Source of the DNA: Oscillospiraceae bacterium | GTDB taxonomy: Bacteria; Bacillota; Clostridia; Oscillospirales; Ruminococcaceae | Assembly: GCA_016281125.1 (NCBI GenBank) | Contig: JAEEIA010000096.1 | Location: forward strand, 1 to 44,256 | Direction of reading: 5' to 3' | DNA length: 44,256 nt | Part shown: positions 26,047 through 33,816 of the stretch, piece by piece | Layout: each line of letters begins with the position of its first letter | Numbering within the stretch: the stretch's first letter is position 1 | Made by a program: the position numbers and the translations under genes | The notes under the pieces: model-generated | What the model was told of the DNA's origin: nothing | Seen by the model: the letters and a program-made list of their open reading frames with translations, nothing else | Databases searched by the model: none

Positions 26047-28329
26047 TCAGTCTGCATCTGAAACCGTAATCTGACAGATGCCGCTGATACAGTCTGCCGG
26101 ACGGGGGCCGGACAGATCATAGTACGACCCCGGATGCAAAGCGCCGATTTCGATGCGCAGACCGGTATCCGCAGTCAGCGCCCCGTCTGCATCATACCAG
26201 TGAAAGCCCGCAGTTGTGCCGTCAACTGTGTCTTCCCCGTCCGGATGAAAACAGCCGTTTTCGTTTACAAGCCGCAGGACGCGCTGCTTCTGATTGCTGC
26301 TGTCATAATGCTGCCCGTAATTGCTGTATGTCAGCTCCGGGCCGTTCAGTCCGTCGGATACTTCTGCCTGAACGTGCAGGATACGGACACCGCTGCCGCC
26401 GTATACGGGCTGATTGCCGTCCGGCGTGATATATTCAATCAGAAAGTATTCGCTCAGAAAGCCTGCGTCCGGCTCCTTCGGAATCAGAATGCAGGACGGC
26501 GCATCCGTGGAGGGGCGGAGCAGAAAGGTCTGTGTTCCGCCGGAATAGACCTGAATTGCATCCTCTGTGATCCAGCCGAGCAGCAGCTTGGAGCAGGCGG
26601 ACAGATCGCCGGAATTATCGTCCATCAATTCATAGCCTGCGTCACCGGTCAGGCCTTCTTCCGCGGCCTGATCGGTGCTGTATTTGTAATAATCCGGCAG
26701 TCCCAGCGCGTGCCCCAGTTCATGCGCTGCGGTTCCGATAAAGTTCGCGCGGTTGTTTTGCTTGTATGTCACGGTGCAGTAATGCCTGACGCGGATTCCG
26801 TCATACGTTGTCTGCACAGCGGAAACAGCGGTAAAAGGCCACCAGTCCGGCTGGCTGTCTGCGTCGCTGTCAAGCAGGAACGCTTCGTCCGGCAGCACGA
26901 GGACAAACGCATCCAGAATCTGATTTCCGTCGGCATCATACGCGCGATAATCGACCTGTTCATCGAAACGCTCCATGATTTCATGGACGAGCTTCTGCCC
27001 TTTTCCGGCTGCATACCAGCTGATCGGATGCGCCGCCGTGTATTCGTAAATATCGCCGGTCAGCTCCATGCTGCCGTAGGACGCGCGTTCGTAGAATCCG
27101 GCGACGCTCTCGTGCGGATAGCGCGGAGAATCCGGATTTGCTTCTGAAAAGAAATCGGTTTGAAGCTGTTCGGAAATCCGGTTCACGGAAAAGGCGCAGT
27201 CCGGAAAACTGACCGCAAAAACCGGGATACGGTCTTTCCCGGCAGACGGCAGCGACGGGTTCAGCGCAGAGATCGGCGGATCCGTCATCGCGTTTGGCGC
27301 AGACTGATTTTCAGAAATCAGGGCGCGTTTGATCAGGGTCAGATCGGCCGCATTGAGTTTGCCGTCAAAATTGAGATCGCCTGCCTGCGGATCCGTAATG
27401 CTGTCCGCAGTCAGCAGATAGCAGCACAGAATATCCGCATCGTCTGTACGGAAAGCAGCATCCGCATTGACATCAAACGGAATGCCGATACCCGTCTGAT
27501 AATCAGGATCAGACATGCCGTACCATTCTTTTGTGACAAGCGGAACAATACCGAGGTCATGATAAAGCCGGAGCGCAAGATTCCAGTGTTCCTCAAAAAA
27601 CAAAGGTTTATCGGGGACGACGGCGAACCGGACGCCGGGCTCGTCTGTTTCTGTGATGACCGAACAGTGCAGATCATGCTTATCCAGATACTCCCGCAGT
27701 TCTGACGCAGACACTTGCCTTCGGGAACCGGCGCCGTAAAGCTGATCCTCCGGATAACAGGTCAGATACGGCATGAACACACACTGCCGCTGATATGCGG
27801 GTACATGGAAGTAAAATGCTGTGAGCAGACCGGCATCGTCCAGTTCCTGCCGGATGCGGTTCAGTGTGATGCGGCTGCTGTCTGTCAGGCAAAAGCAGTT
27901 CTGTCCGGGTCGGCTGTATTTGTCCGGACCGTTCGGATAATAAGTTTGCAGAACAGCCGCAGCCGCTTCGGCATCCGCCGGTGACTTTGTGTAAAACAGG
28001 GCGGATTCCCCGACGGGAACATTGACGGAAAGATCTATGATCACAGTGTCATACGTATCGTATTCGGAAGTGATCAGGGTTCCCGGTTCCGGGAGCGGGT
28101 ACTTGGAGGAAACGGTGTACTCGCCGGGAAGAAATGTGCCGTCCCAAAGTGCATTGACAAAGTTTTGCAGCATTCCGTCATCCTCAAGGACGGATCTGCG
28201 CCACGATGCATAATTCTCCTGCCGGTCTGTCATCTGATTCGCGGATACGTCTGCCGTCAGGGCTATGCTGCACAGGATTGTCAGGCAGCAGGCAGCGGCT
28301 TTCATGATACGGGAAAAAATGTCTTTCAT
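26047..28329 (-). CDS. Secreted M6-type metalloprotease with dockerin
   Basis: 760 residues. Signal peptide at about 1-31 (AACCLTILCSIALTADVSA). Unknown domain at about 35-280. Dockerin at about 283-340 with two halves, DVNADAAFRTDDADILCCYL and GDLNFDGKLNAADLTLIKRA. M6-like peptidase from about 365, with the zinc motif HELGHALGLPDYY (HExxHxxGxxD) near residue 535. C-terminal beta domain of about 120 residues. The first dockerin loop is off consensus (Ala and Phe in place of Gly and polar residues). Placing the dockerin between two domains is unusual. M6 proteases include immune inhibitor A; here it probably acts on the cellulosome or the cell surface. GGTGAG precedes ATG 28329. Confidence 0.87.
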   Translation of the reverse strand: MKDIFSRIMKAAACCLTILCSIALTADVSANQMTDRQENYASWRRSVLEDDGMLQNFVNALWDGTFLPGEYTVSSKYPLPEPGTLITSEYDTYDTVIIDLSVNVPVGESALFYTKSPADAEAAAAVLQTYYPNGPDKYSRPGQNCFCLTDSSRITLNRIRQELDDAGLLTAFYFHVPAYQRQCVFMPYLTCYPEDQLYGAGSRRQVSASELREYLDKHDLHCSVITETDEPGVRFAVVPDKPLFFEEHWNLALRLYHDLGIVPLVTKEWYGMSDPDYQTGIGIPFDVNADAAFRTDDADILCCYLLTADSITDPQAGDLNFDGKLNAADLTLIKRALISENQSAPNAMTDPPISALNPSLPSAGKDRIPVFAVSFPDCAFSVNRISEQLQTDFFSEANPDSPRYPHESVAGFYERASYGSMELTGDIYEYTAAHPISWYAAGKGQKLVHEIMERFDEQVDYRAYDADGNQILDAFVLVLPDEAFLLDSDADSQPDWWPFTAVSAVQTTYDGIRVRHYCTVTYKQNNRANFIGTAAHELGHALGLPDYYKYSTDQAAEEGLTGDAGYELMDDNSGDLSACSKLLLGWITEDAIQVYSGGTQTFLLRPSTDAPSCILIPKEPDAGFLSEYFLIEYITPDGNQPVYGGSGVRILHVQAEVSDGLNGPELTYSNYGQHYDSSNQKQRVLRLVNENGCFHPDGEDTVDGTTAGFHWYDADGALTADTGLRIEIGALHPGSYYDLSGPRPADCISGICQITVSDAD

Positions 28330-28400
28330 TGTGACTCACCAATTATGTTCTATTCCGTTGAAGCGGCAGGGGAAAGTATCGGATGTACAACAGACCGGGC

Positions 28401-29105
28401 TTATGCCTGCGCTGCTGCATTTCTGGCCGCCTCTCTCTCGATATGCGTTTCCAGATCGGCCAGTCTGGTCGGAACCGGGATATGACTTTCCTGATCGGTC
28501 AGCTTCATCGCAAGCGCGCAGGCTGTGTCCAGCGATACGAAGTTCCCGACAGAAACAAAGATCGGCTTGACGTCCCGGTGCGTGCGCAGTGCTCTGCCGT
28601 AAACCTCGCCGTCTATGACGATATCCGTATAGCTGCCCGCTTCGCTGCCGGGCTCTGTATAGTCGGTCTTTTGATCGACGCGGAAATAGGTCTTTGCGAT
28701 GCCGACCGTCGGTTTGTTCAGATAAAAGCTCGCGTGCGTGGCAATGCCCATGTGCCGCGGGTGCAGATAGCCGTTGCCGTCAAAAATGAAAATGTCAGGC
28801 ACGTTTTCCAGCAGCTCCGCTGTTTTCAGGATCAGCGGCAGCTCCCGGAACGCAAGAAATCCCGGCATATACGGCACTTCAATCCTTCCGCAGACATGCT
28901 GCTTTTCCAGGACCTTATGCGTATCCGCATCAATGACGACAATACAGCAGACCGCATATTCTGCATCGTCCTGATTCCAGTACGCAAGATCCACGCCTGC
29001 GATCCGCTTCACGCTGTTCATGTCGAATCTGTCAACCGGTTCAATCCGGTCACGCAGCGCATTCTGTTGTTTCAGGAATTCCTCCTGCATTGCTTTTGTA
29101 TCCAT
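28401..29105 (-). CDS. nfi: Endonuclease V
   Basis: 234 residues. Endonuclease V cuts the second phosphodiester 3' to deoxyinosine and starts repair of deaminated adenine. Visible motifs: IAGVDLAYW (catalytic Asp), VPYMPGFLAFRELP (wedge, PYIPG type), DGNGYLHPRHMGIATH (second metal Asp and the RHxG region) and PTVGIAKTYF. Three ATGs in a row; the third (29105) is best because GGAGGTG at 29113-29119 lies about 9 nt before it. Length is normal. Transcribed alone, away from the repeat-filled gap beyond. Confidence 0.93.
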   Translation of the reverse strand: MDTKAMQEEFLKQQNALRDRIEPVDRFDMNSVKRIAGVDLAYWNQDDAEYAVCCIVVIDADTHKVLEKQHVCGRIEVPYMPGFLAFRELPLILKTAELLENVPDIFIFDGNGYLHPRHMGIATHASFYLNKPTVGIAKTYFRVDQKTDYTEPGSEAGSYTDIVIDGEVYGRALRTHRDVKPIFVSVGNFVSLDTACALAMKLTDQESHIPVPTRLADLETHIEREAARNAAAQA

Positions 29106-29164
29106 CATCATTCACCTCCGAAGAATTATGCGCCATGGGCGGCACTGCATGATATTCTGTTTTG

Positions 29165-29390
29165 ATTATAGCATATAAAGCTGCAAAAAGCAAGCTGAGA
29201 GCATTATTCTTTATGATACAAGCTGACTGCCGGAGCGCTTTCGATCAATGCAGGCGGCGCTGCCCGCTTATAGCATATTATACCGGAAAGTGCAATGGGA
29301 AAAGAAAAAAAGATCATATCTTCGCTGCATGGAAGTAAAAATGGAGGGCGGCTCTGCCGCCTTATACCGGAACGTGCAATCGGGAAAGTT
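29165..29390. repeat. Family B dispersed repeats, tandem array
   Basis: TATAGCATATAAAGCTGC at 29167-29184, AGCTGACTGCCGGAGCGC at 29220-29237, palindrome GCGGCGCTGCCCGC at 29253-29266, TATAGCATATTATACC + GTGCAATGGGAAAAG at 29269-29303, palindrome GGCGGCTCTGCCGCC at 29346-29360, and TTATACCGG + GTGCAATCGGGAAAG at 29361-29387. The stretch 29400-29765 is markedly AT-rich and gene-free; I see only a CAACTTT/AAAGTTG inverted repeat near 29486-29512. Confidence 0.78.
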
Positions 29391-29767
29391 GTATTATCTC
29401 ACTTGAAATATTGTAAATTTTATAATCCAAATTTGTATTGTAAAATCAAATCTACATTTAGGAAAACTGCACGAACACAAACAGCACAACTTTACGCATT
29501 CCGCAAAGTTGTTATGCTTGTATCTGTATAAAAACCATCTTGCCTGAATGTTTATATTATTACGGATACACTCAATTTTATTATTATTAAAATATATATT
29601 GTATAATAGTTTCGCTCTGCTGCTTGCTTTCTTCGCTGCTTATGTACGCTCTCGGCTTAAAAACAACTAATTGTATATTATTAAGGAAAATTTCAGGCAA
29701 ATACCTCAAAATTCCAATTTTGCAAATAATTTATAATCAAATAATTATTAAAATACATTTCATGATA

Positions 29768-29796
29768 TTGACTTTTAATTAAACTTGTGGTATAAT
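29768..29796 (+). promoter_or_regulatory. Promoter of the secreted dockerin-like gene
   Basis: TTGACT 29768-29773, 17-bp spacer, TATAAT 29791-29796; a small hairpin CACCGGAAACGGTG follows at 29807-29820 in the 5' leader. Confidence 0.82.
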
Positions 29797-29844
29797 CCGT
29801 GCATGCACCGGAAACGGTGTAAAATTCAACATGAGGTGAAAGAA

Positions 29845-30690
29845 ATGAAACTCAGAAGATTCAAGGCAGCAGCAGTCGCTATGGCTGCAATCACAACCGT
29901 CTGTGCAGGTCAGGCAATCACTGCATCGGCATTCGAGTACACCACTGCAACACAGGCACAGTGCGAAACACAGAGCCGTATGAACACCTTTGTCAACAAG
30001 TGGAAGTACACCGGCTCGTTCCGTGCGGGCAGCTCTTTCTACAACAACAGCTCCTACATCAGCGGTGTTGTCGTCGGTCCTGCATTCAGCAGCACAACTA
30101 TCAGCCGCACCTACGGCTACAACCCGATCTACGGCGGCAGAGCACTCGCAAGAATGCTGGCTGAGGATTACTTCGGAACAAGAAACTTCGTTGAGAACTA
30201 CTGCAACGGCAAGTTCTACAAGCCGATGCTCGGCGACCAGCTGCACCTTGTCAACGGCAATCAGGAAAAGACCGTTCTGGTCACCAAGACGACAGGCACC
30301 ATCGAAGTCGTTGAGGTCGTCAACCAGAGAATCCAGTACAATGTGACCTATCAGAACTGCAACGGCACGTTCGTCAAGAACAACGTGGGCTGGAACTGCG
30401 ACTATGTCACCCGTCCGATCAAGCAGGGCGATGCAAACGCGGACGGCCTTGTCCAGTGCTATAACTACTATGTCTGGAGCAACGATCTGGACACCATCAA
30501 TTCTTACAGCAGCCAGATCCCGGGCGGCGTCCGTGAGGATGTTCTGAAGGCAGCTTGCAGCCTGAACAATGACTGGGACATCGACTATGTGGATTACAGC
30601 ATGCTGCTCAACAATCAGGCAGTTCCCAACGGCTGGAACACGAACGGCCGTATGAGCGGTAACTTCGGCTATGTCAAGGGCATCAACTGA
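29845..30690 (+). CDS. Secreted protein with divergent C-terminal dockerin
   Basis: 281 residues. Signal peptide 1-29 (KLRRFKAAAVAMAAITTVCAG ... ASA). The central region (about 60-165) has the order YGGRALARMLAEDYFGTRN - MLGDQLHLVNGNQEKTVLVTK, which resembles the Clostridia CHAP/NlpC-like secreted pattern, but the expected Cys and His are absent (weak similarity, inference). C-terminal 195-268 has GDANADGLVQCYNYYVWSND and SLNNDWDIDYVDYSMLLNN, two dockerin-like calcium loops with a long separation. Codon use is strongly biased, which suggests high expression. AGGTGAA before ATG 29845; strong promoter and strong terminator. Function unknown. Confidence 0.72.
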   Translation: MKLRRFKAAAVAMAAITTVCAGQAITASAFEYTTATQAQCETQSRMNTFVNKWKYTGSFRAGSSFYNNSSYISGVVVGPAFSSTTISRTYGYNPIYGGRALARMLAEDYFGTRNFVENYCNGKFYKPMLGDQLHLVNGNQEKTVLVTKTTGTIEVVEVVNQRIQYNVTYQNCNGTFVKNNVGWNCDYVTRPIKQGDANADGLVQCYNYYVWSNDLDTINSYSSQIPGGVREDVLKAACSLNNDWDIDYVDYSMLLNNQAVPNGWNTNGRMSGNFGYVKGIN

Positions 30691-30725
30691 TTTCCTGCTT
30701 TTTCCGATGCGTGGTTTCATATGAC

Positions 30726-30766
30726 AAACCACCCGTACGGCTTTGAACGCTGTGCGGGTGGTTTTG
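30726..30766 (+). terminator. Terminator of the secreted dockerin-like gene
   Basis: The arm AACCACCCGTACGGC (30727-30741) pairs over 15 positions with GCTGTGCGGGTGGTT (30749-30763), then TTGATTT. Confidence 0.92.
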
Positions 30767-30782
30767 ATTTGCACGTTTTGAC

Positions 30783-30811
30783 TTGATGAAACGGCAGGTT
30801 TATGGTATAAT
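30783..30811 (+). promoter_or_regulatory. Promoter of the GNAT gene
   Basis: TTGATG 30783-30788, 17-bp spacer, TATAAT 30806-30811. Confidence 0.65.
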
Positions 30812-30849
30812 GATATGGAATGGAAAAAGCATCTGAGAGGGGAACCGAA

Positions 30850-31302
30850 ATGATTGAAACAAGCAGATTAAACATATATGCCGCATCGCAGGAGATGATG
30901 GCAGCTTTCATTGAAGCGCAGACTGCGGATGTCCTGAAAGCGGCTTATACAGAAATGCTGAACGGCTGTCTGGAGCATCCGGATCAATGGGACTGGTATG
31001 CGATCTGGATGATTGAACTGAAAGACGGCACACATATCGGAGAATTCTGCTTCAAGGGGCTTTCTGCGGACGGCATCGCAGAAATCGGATACGGGATCTC
31101 CGAAGAATATCAGAACAACGGCTATGCGACCGAAGCGGTCAAAGCGGCGCTGGAATGGGCGTTTGCGCATCCGGACATTGCCGCCGTGGAAGCGGAAACC
31201 GATTCTGAGAATACTGCTTCCAAAAGAGTGCTTGAGAAATGCGGATTTGCGCGCAATGGAATCATCGGCGAAGAAGGGCCGAGATGGGCGGTTTTCAAGT
31301 GA
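30850..31302 (+). CDS. GNAT N-acetyltransferase, RimL/RimJ type
   Basis: 150 residues: N-terminal ETSRLNIYAASQEMM, mid-strand HIGEFCFKGLSADGIAEIGYGI, acetyl-CoA loop EYQNNGYATEAVKA (Q-x-x-G-Y-A), and the late N-x-A-S-x-R-V-L-E-K-C-G-F pattern, hallmarks of the ribosomal-protein/small-molecule acetyltransferase group. The acceptor is unknown. ATG 30850 follows GAGAGGGG; the ATG at 30820 lies too near the promoter. It marks the last core-like gene before the AT-rich island. Confidence 0.88.
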   Translation: MIETSRLNIYAASQEMMAAFIEAQTADVLKAAYTEMLNGCLEHPDQWDWYAIWMIELKDGTHIGEFCFKGLSADGIAEIGYGISEEYQNNGYATEAVKAALEWAFAHPDIAAVEAETDSENTASKRVLEKCGFARNGIIGEEGPRWAVFK

Positions 31303-31504
31303 GGAGGACTTGTAGTAACACACCCTGATATGCGTACAACACGTTGTTGAGCCGCCTCAATACGCAGCGCACGTACTGTCAGGTTCGTTGACAAGGACGC
31401 CGGCGGGATGCACTGTGCTGATAAGCCGCTTTTCCGCACTATGAATTGTAATAGAATGGATGTTATCAGATTTTATACATCAAATGTGAGGTTTTTGTTG
31501 TACT

Positions 31505-32599
31505 ATGAATAAAAATCAGACTATTCAGATATTGCGGGGAATATTGTTCTTTATTATATTACTATATCACCTTAACACACCTGCCTTTACAATGGGGTGG
31601 ATGTACATAGAATTCTTTTTTTGTTTGTCCGGATTCTTTATATTCAAAAAAATAAGCAATATAGCATCAGAAACAAAAGAATTCAAATTCACACAAATGT
31701 GTATTGTTATAAAAGACAGAATTCTGAGATTATATATTCCAACTTATCTGTTGTTAGTGGTTGCATCTCTTTTGCTGGCGATATCAATCAACCAAATCGG
31801 AGGGGTAACTCACATTCCCTCTTACTTTGTTTCTTTACAGAATTATGAATGGGCGGTTCATGGCATGGATGGGGTATATATGTTACCCCATACCTGGACG
31901 GTTGCGATTGAAATCCATGCTATCATTATTATCTGTGTTCTTATATGGCTTTCTTATAGATCTTTTCACGGTATTCGTTTTGTACCAATAGTACTTATTA
32001 TTATCTCGCTGATATGGGGAATGATTGCTGTGAAAGTACAAAATAAATATGCTTACTCACTTTGCACACTGTCACATTTGATATCATTCGGTTTTGGCGG
32101 CGTAGTTTATAATAATACCAATAAAAAAAACTATAGCTTAAAGAAAGGGCTGCCATTTATTATTTCAACCGCTGCTGCTGGGCTGATATGTATAACCCTA
32201 TTGATATTCTATGCTTGTGCTATAAAAGCATTTACCATCAACGATACGATTGTTTCTACTTTTCATGATGCAAGTGTTGATATCAGGGATATGTTTCCAC
32301 TTTCTTTATTGTATGGTGGAATTGCGCTGCTTTCGTCAGCGGTTGTGCAGTTGTGTGTTTCAATTCAGCATAAATACAGCTCCAAGCTAATGACTTTTAT
32401 GATATATATTGGCGATAATAGCTATGAGCTATACTTATTGCATTACCCAATCGCTTTAGTTGTAAAGAACTATATTTCCATTGATATACTGCGCTTCTTT
32501 ATTGCGTTTGGGATAACCCTGGTAGGTGTGATCGTATATAAAATGCTTCTAAAAAAAGCAACAGCATTGCTAACTCAATCTCATAGGGAGCTGAATTAG
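31505..32599 (+). CDS. Acyltransferase-3 family membrane protein
   Basis: 364 residues, about ten membrane segments. Acyltransferase-3 signatures are visible: LRGILFFIILLYHL at the start, GWMYIEFFFCLSGFFIF, KDRILRLYIPTYL, HTWTVAIEIHAII, and YELYLLHYPIAL near the end. Such proteins O-acetylate or succinylate cell-surface polysaccharides. The gene is much more AT-rich than its neighbours, with frequent ATA, TTA and AAA codons, so recent transfer is likely. Start ATG at 31505 is near TGAGGTTT, a weak ribosome-binding site. The 200 bp before it holds no gene I recognise. Confidence 0.85.
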   Translation: MNKNQTIQILRGILFFIILLYHLNTPAFTMGWMYIEFFFCLSGFFIFKKISNIASETKEFKFTQMCIVIKDRILRLYIPTYLLLVVASLLLAISINQIGGVTHIPSYFVSLQNYEWAVHGMDGVYMLPHTWTVAIEIHAIIIICVLIWLSYRSFHGIRFVPIVLIIISLIWGMIAVKVQNKYAYSLCTLSHLISFGFGGVVYNNTNKKNYSLKKGLPFIISTAAAGLICITLLIFYACAIKAFTINDTIVSTFHDASVDIRDMFPLSLLYGGIALLSSAVVQLCVSIQHKYSSKLMTFMIYIGDNSYELYLLHYPIALVVKNYISIDILRFFIAFGITLVGVIVYKMLLKKATALLTQSHRELN

Positions 32600-33270
32600 C
32601 ATTCCGTTTTCAGCGGAGTGCGGTTTGTTGAAATAACGATCCTATCTTCTCCTTTTATTAACTTTATTCTGAATCCTTTAATGGTGCTTTTCTTGTGCGG
32701 CAGATTAACATCTGCCATACGATGTTTTCTTACACTTGGAGAATGGCGCATTTCACTGTCGAATGGGTCTTGGATACTATGGAGAAAAAGGAAGCCGAGT
32801 TATGAAGCTTTAGAGCGAACAACAAGTCAAATTATGAGGGGGATTATGGAAAATATTGCAAATGTAAAGTCTGTTAAAAGTGCACAACTTAAACTTCGAT
32901 TTTTAGGCATAATGCCGAGTCCAACTTTTCTTGTATTTTCGGAAAGAATATAAAAGACAAGTTTCATTATATTGCATACAATTACGTTAAAACAAATATT
33001 GACACGCGAACAATGCGGCGACTGATAATAATCCTTTGACACCTCGTCGAGGAAAAGCGCATCGTGGAAACTCTGGAAAGGGTTCTGGGGATATGATTCA
33101 CGCTTAGATCGTTATATTCCAGAACGACGTACAAAAATCCGCAATCCTAGATCTGTTAAAATATCAACGAAACTTCAAATACATCCTGGCGGATGGAAGG
33201 GGATAATGCAGTAAAACATGAGCGGGAACCGCCACATAGCCGGTTCCCGTTTCGTTATACCCTTTCGTAG
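32600..33270. other. Gene-free or decayed stretch
   Basis: No convincing gene. A 56-codon open frame at 33044-33214 (+) reads protein-like (SSRKSASWKLWKGFWG ... IHPGGWKGIMQ) but has stops immediately upstream and no start; it may be the tail of a lost gene. A short open frame at 32618-32953 has no ribosome-binding site and no family resemblance. Composition is AT-rich. Confidence 0.4.
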
Positions 33271-33766
33271 TTAAAGCTCTTCTTCTCTTCGAATACATAC
33301 TCGGCGGTTCCTGCGGTGCATCGGCATTGGTCTGAACGTTCGGGACGGCACTATTCTCATCGTTGTTTCGTTGATCACATTCCAGATAACGCCCGTTTTG
33401 ATCCAGCGGGCAGACCATGATGTACTTTGTCTGATCCATGACAACGTGGTAGCAGAAAACATCCGTGACGCCGTTGCCGCGCCAGTCCACGCGAACAGGC
33501 AGATCAAGCCAGACGATATTCCCGTCGCTGTCAGTCAGGATTTCACCGCCTGTTTTCGCGCTTTTCAGAATATCGGAAAGATATTCTGCAAGGAAAATGA
33601 CAGCTTCACCGATAGACTGACACAATGTTGTCGTCCCTTTGAATGATTCGTTGTTTCTGTGCACATAGTACGCAGTTGCATCGGATAAATGCTTGAAGCC
33701 GAATCCTTTATAGATCTCATTATCATTTTCACGGACGATCTTATACGCAGCCTTGAATGGTTTCAT
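33164..33766 (-). CDS. Hypothetical protein, possibly frameshifted at the 3' end
   Basis: The 200-codon frame encodes an unrecognised soluble alpha/beta-looking protein (KPFKAAYKIVRENDNEIYKG ... IVWLDLPVRVDWRGNG ... FCYHVVMDQTKYIMVCPLDQ), then a low-complexity Asn/Pro-rich linker. Its last ~35 codons run through the terminator hairpin at 33223-33249. In the neighbouring frame, translation would end RREEEL at 33271, 22 bp before that hairpin, which is a more natural gene end. A one-base indel upstream of about 33300 is therefore likely. Starts 50 bp after the stop of the ADP-ribose hydrolase fusion gene on the same strand (GGTGAG before ATG 33766), so it is probably co-transcribed. Confidence 0.5.
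   Translation of the reverse strand: MKPFKAAYKIVRENDNEIYKGFGFKHLSDATAYYVHRNNESFKGTTTLCQSIGEAVIFLAEYLSDILKSAKTGGEILTDSDGNIVWLDLPVRVDWRGNGVTDVFCYHVVMDQTKYIMVCPLDQNGRYLECDQRNNDENSAVPNVQTNADAPQEPPSMYSKRRRALTTKGYNETGTGYVAVPAHVLLHYPLPSARMYLKFR
33223..33249. terminator. Hairpin beyond the small minus-strand gene
   Basis: CGGGAACCG (33223-33231), 9-nt loop, CGGTTCCCG (33241-33249); T-rich on both sides (TTTCGTTAT on plus; TGTTTTAC on minus). Confidence 0.65.
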
Positions 33767-33816
33767 GATCTCACCGCCTTTATATTATTTCTTGAAATTC
33801 GATTCAGTTACTCCTG

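Noticed and set aside
29295-29531. 78-codon open frame in the AT-rich gap
   Set aside because: It starts inside a family B repeat, lacks a ribosome-binding site and looks like no protein.
32827-33042. Small minus-strand frame
   Set aside because: No start signal, no family, and it lies in decayed AT-rich sequence.
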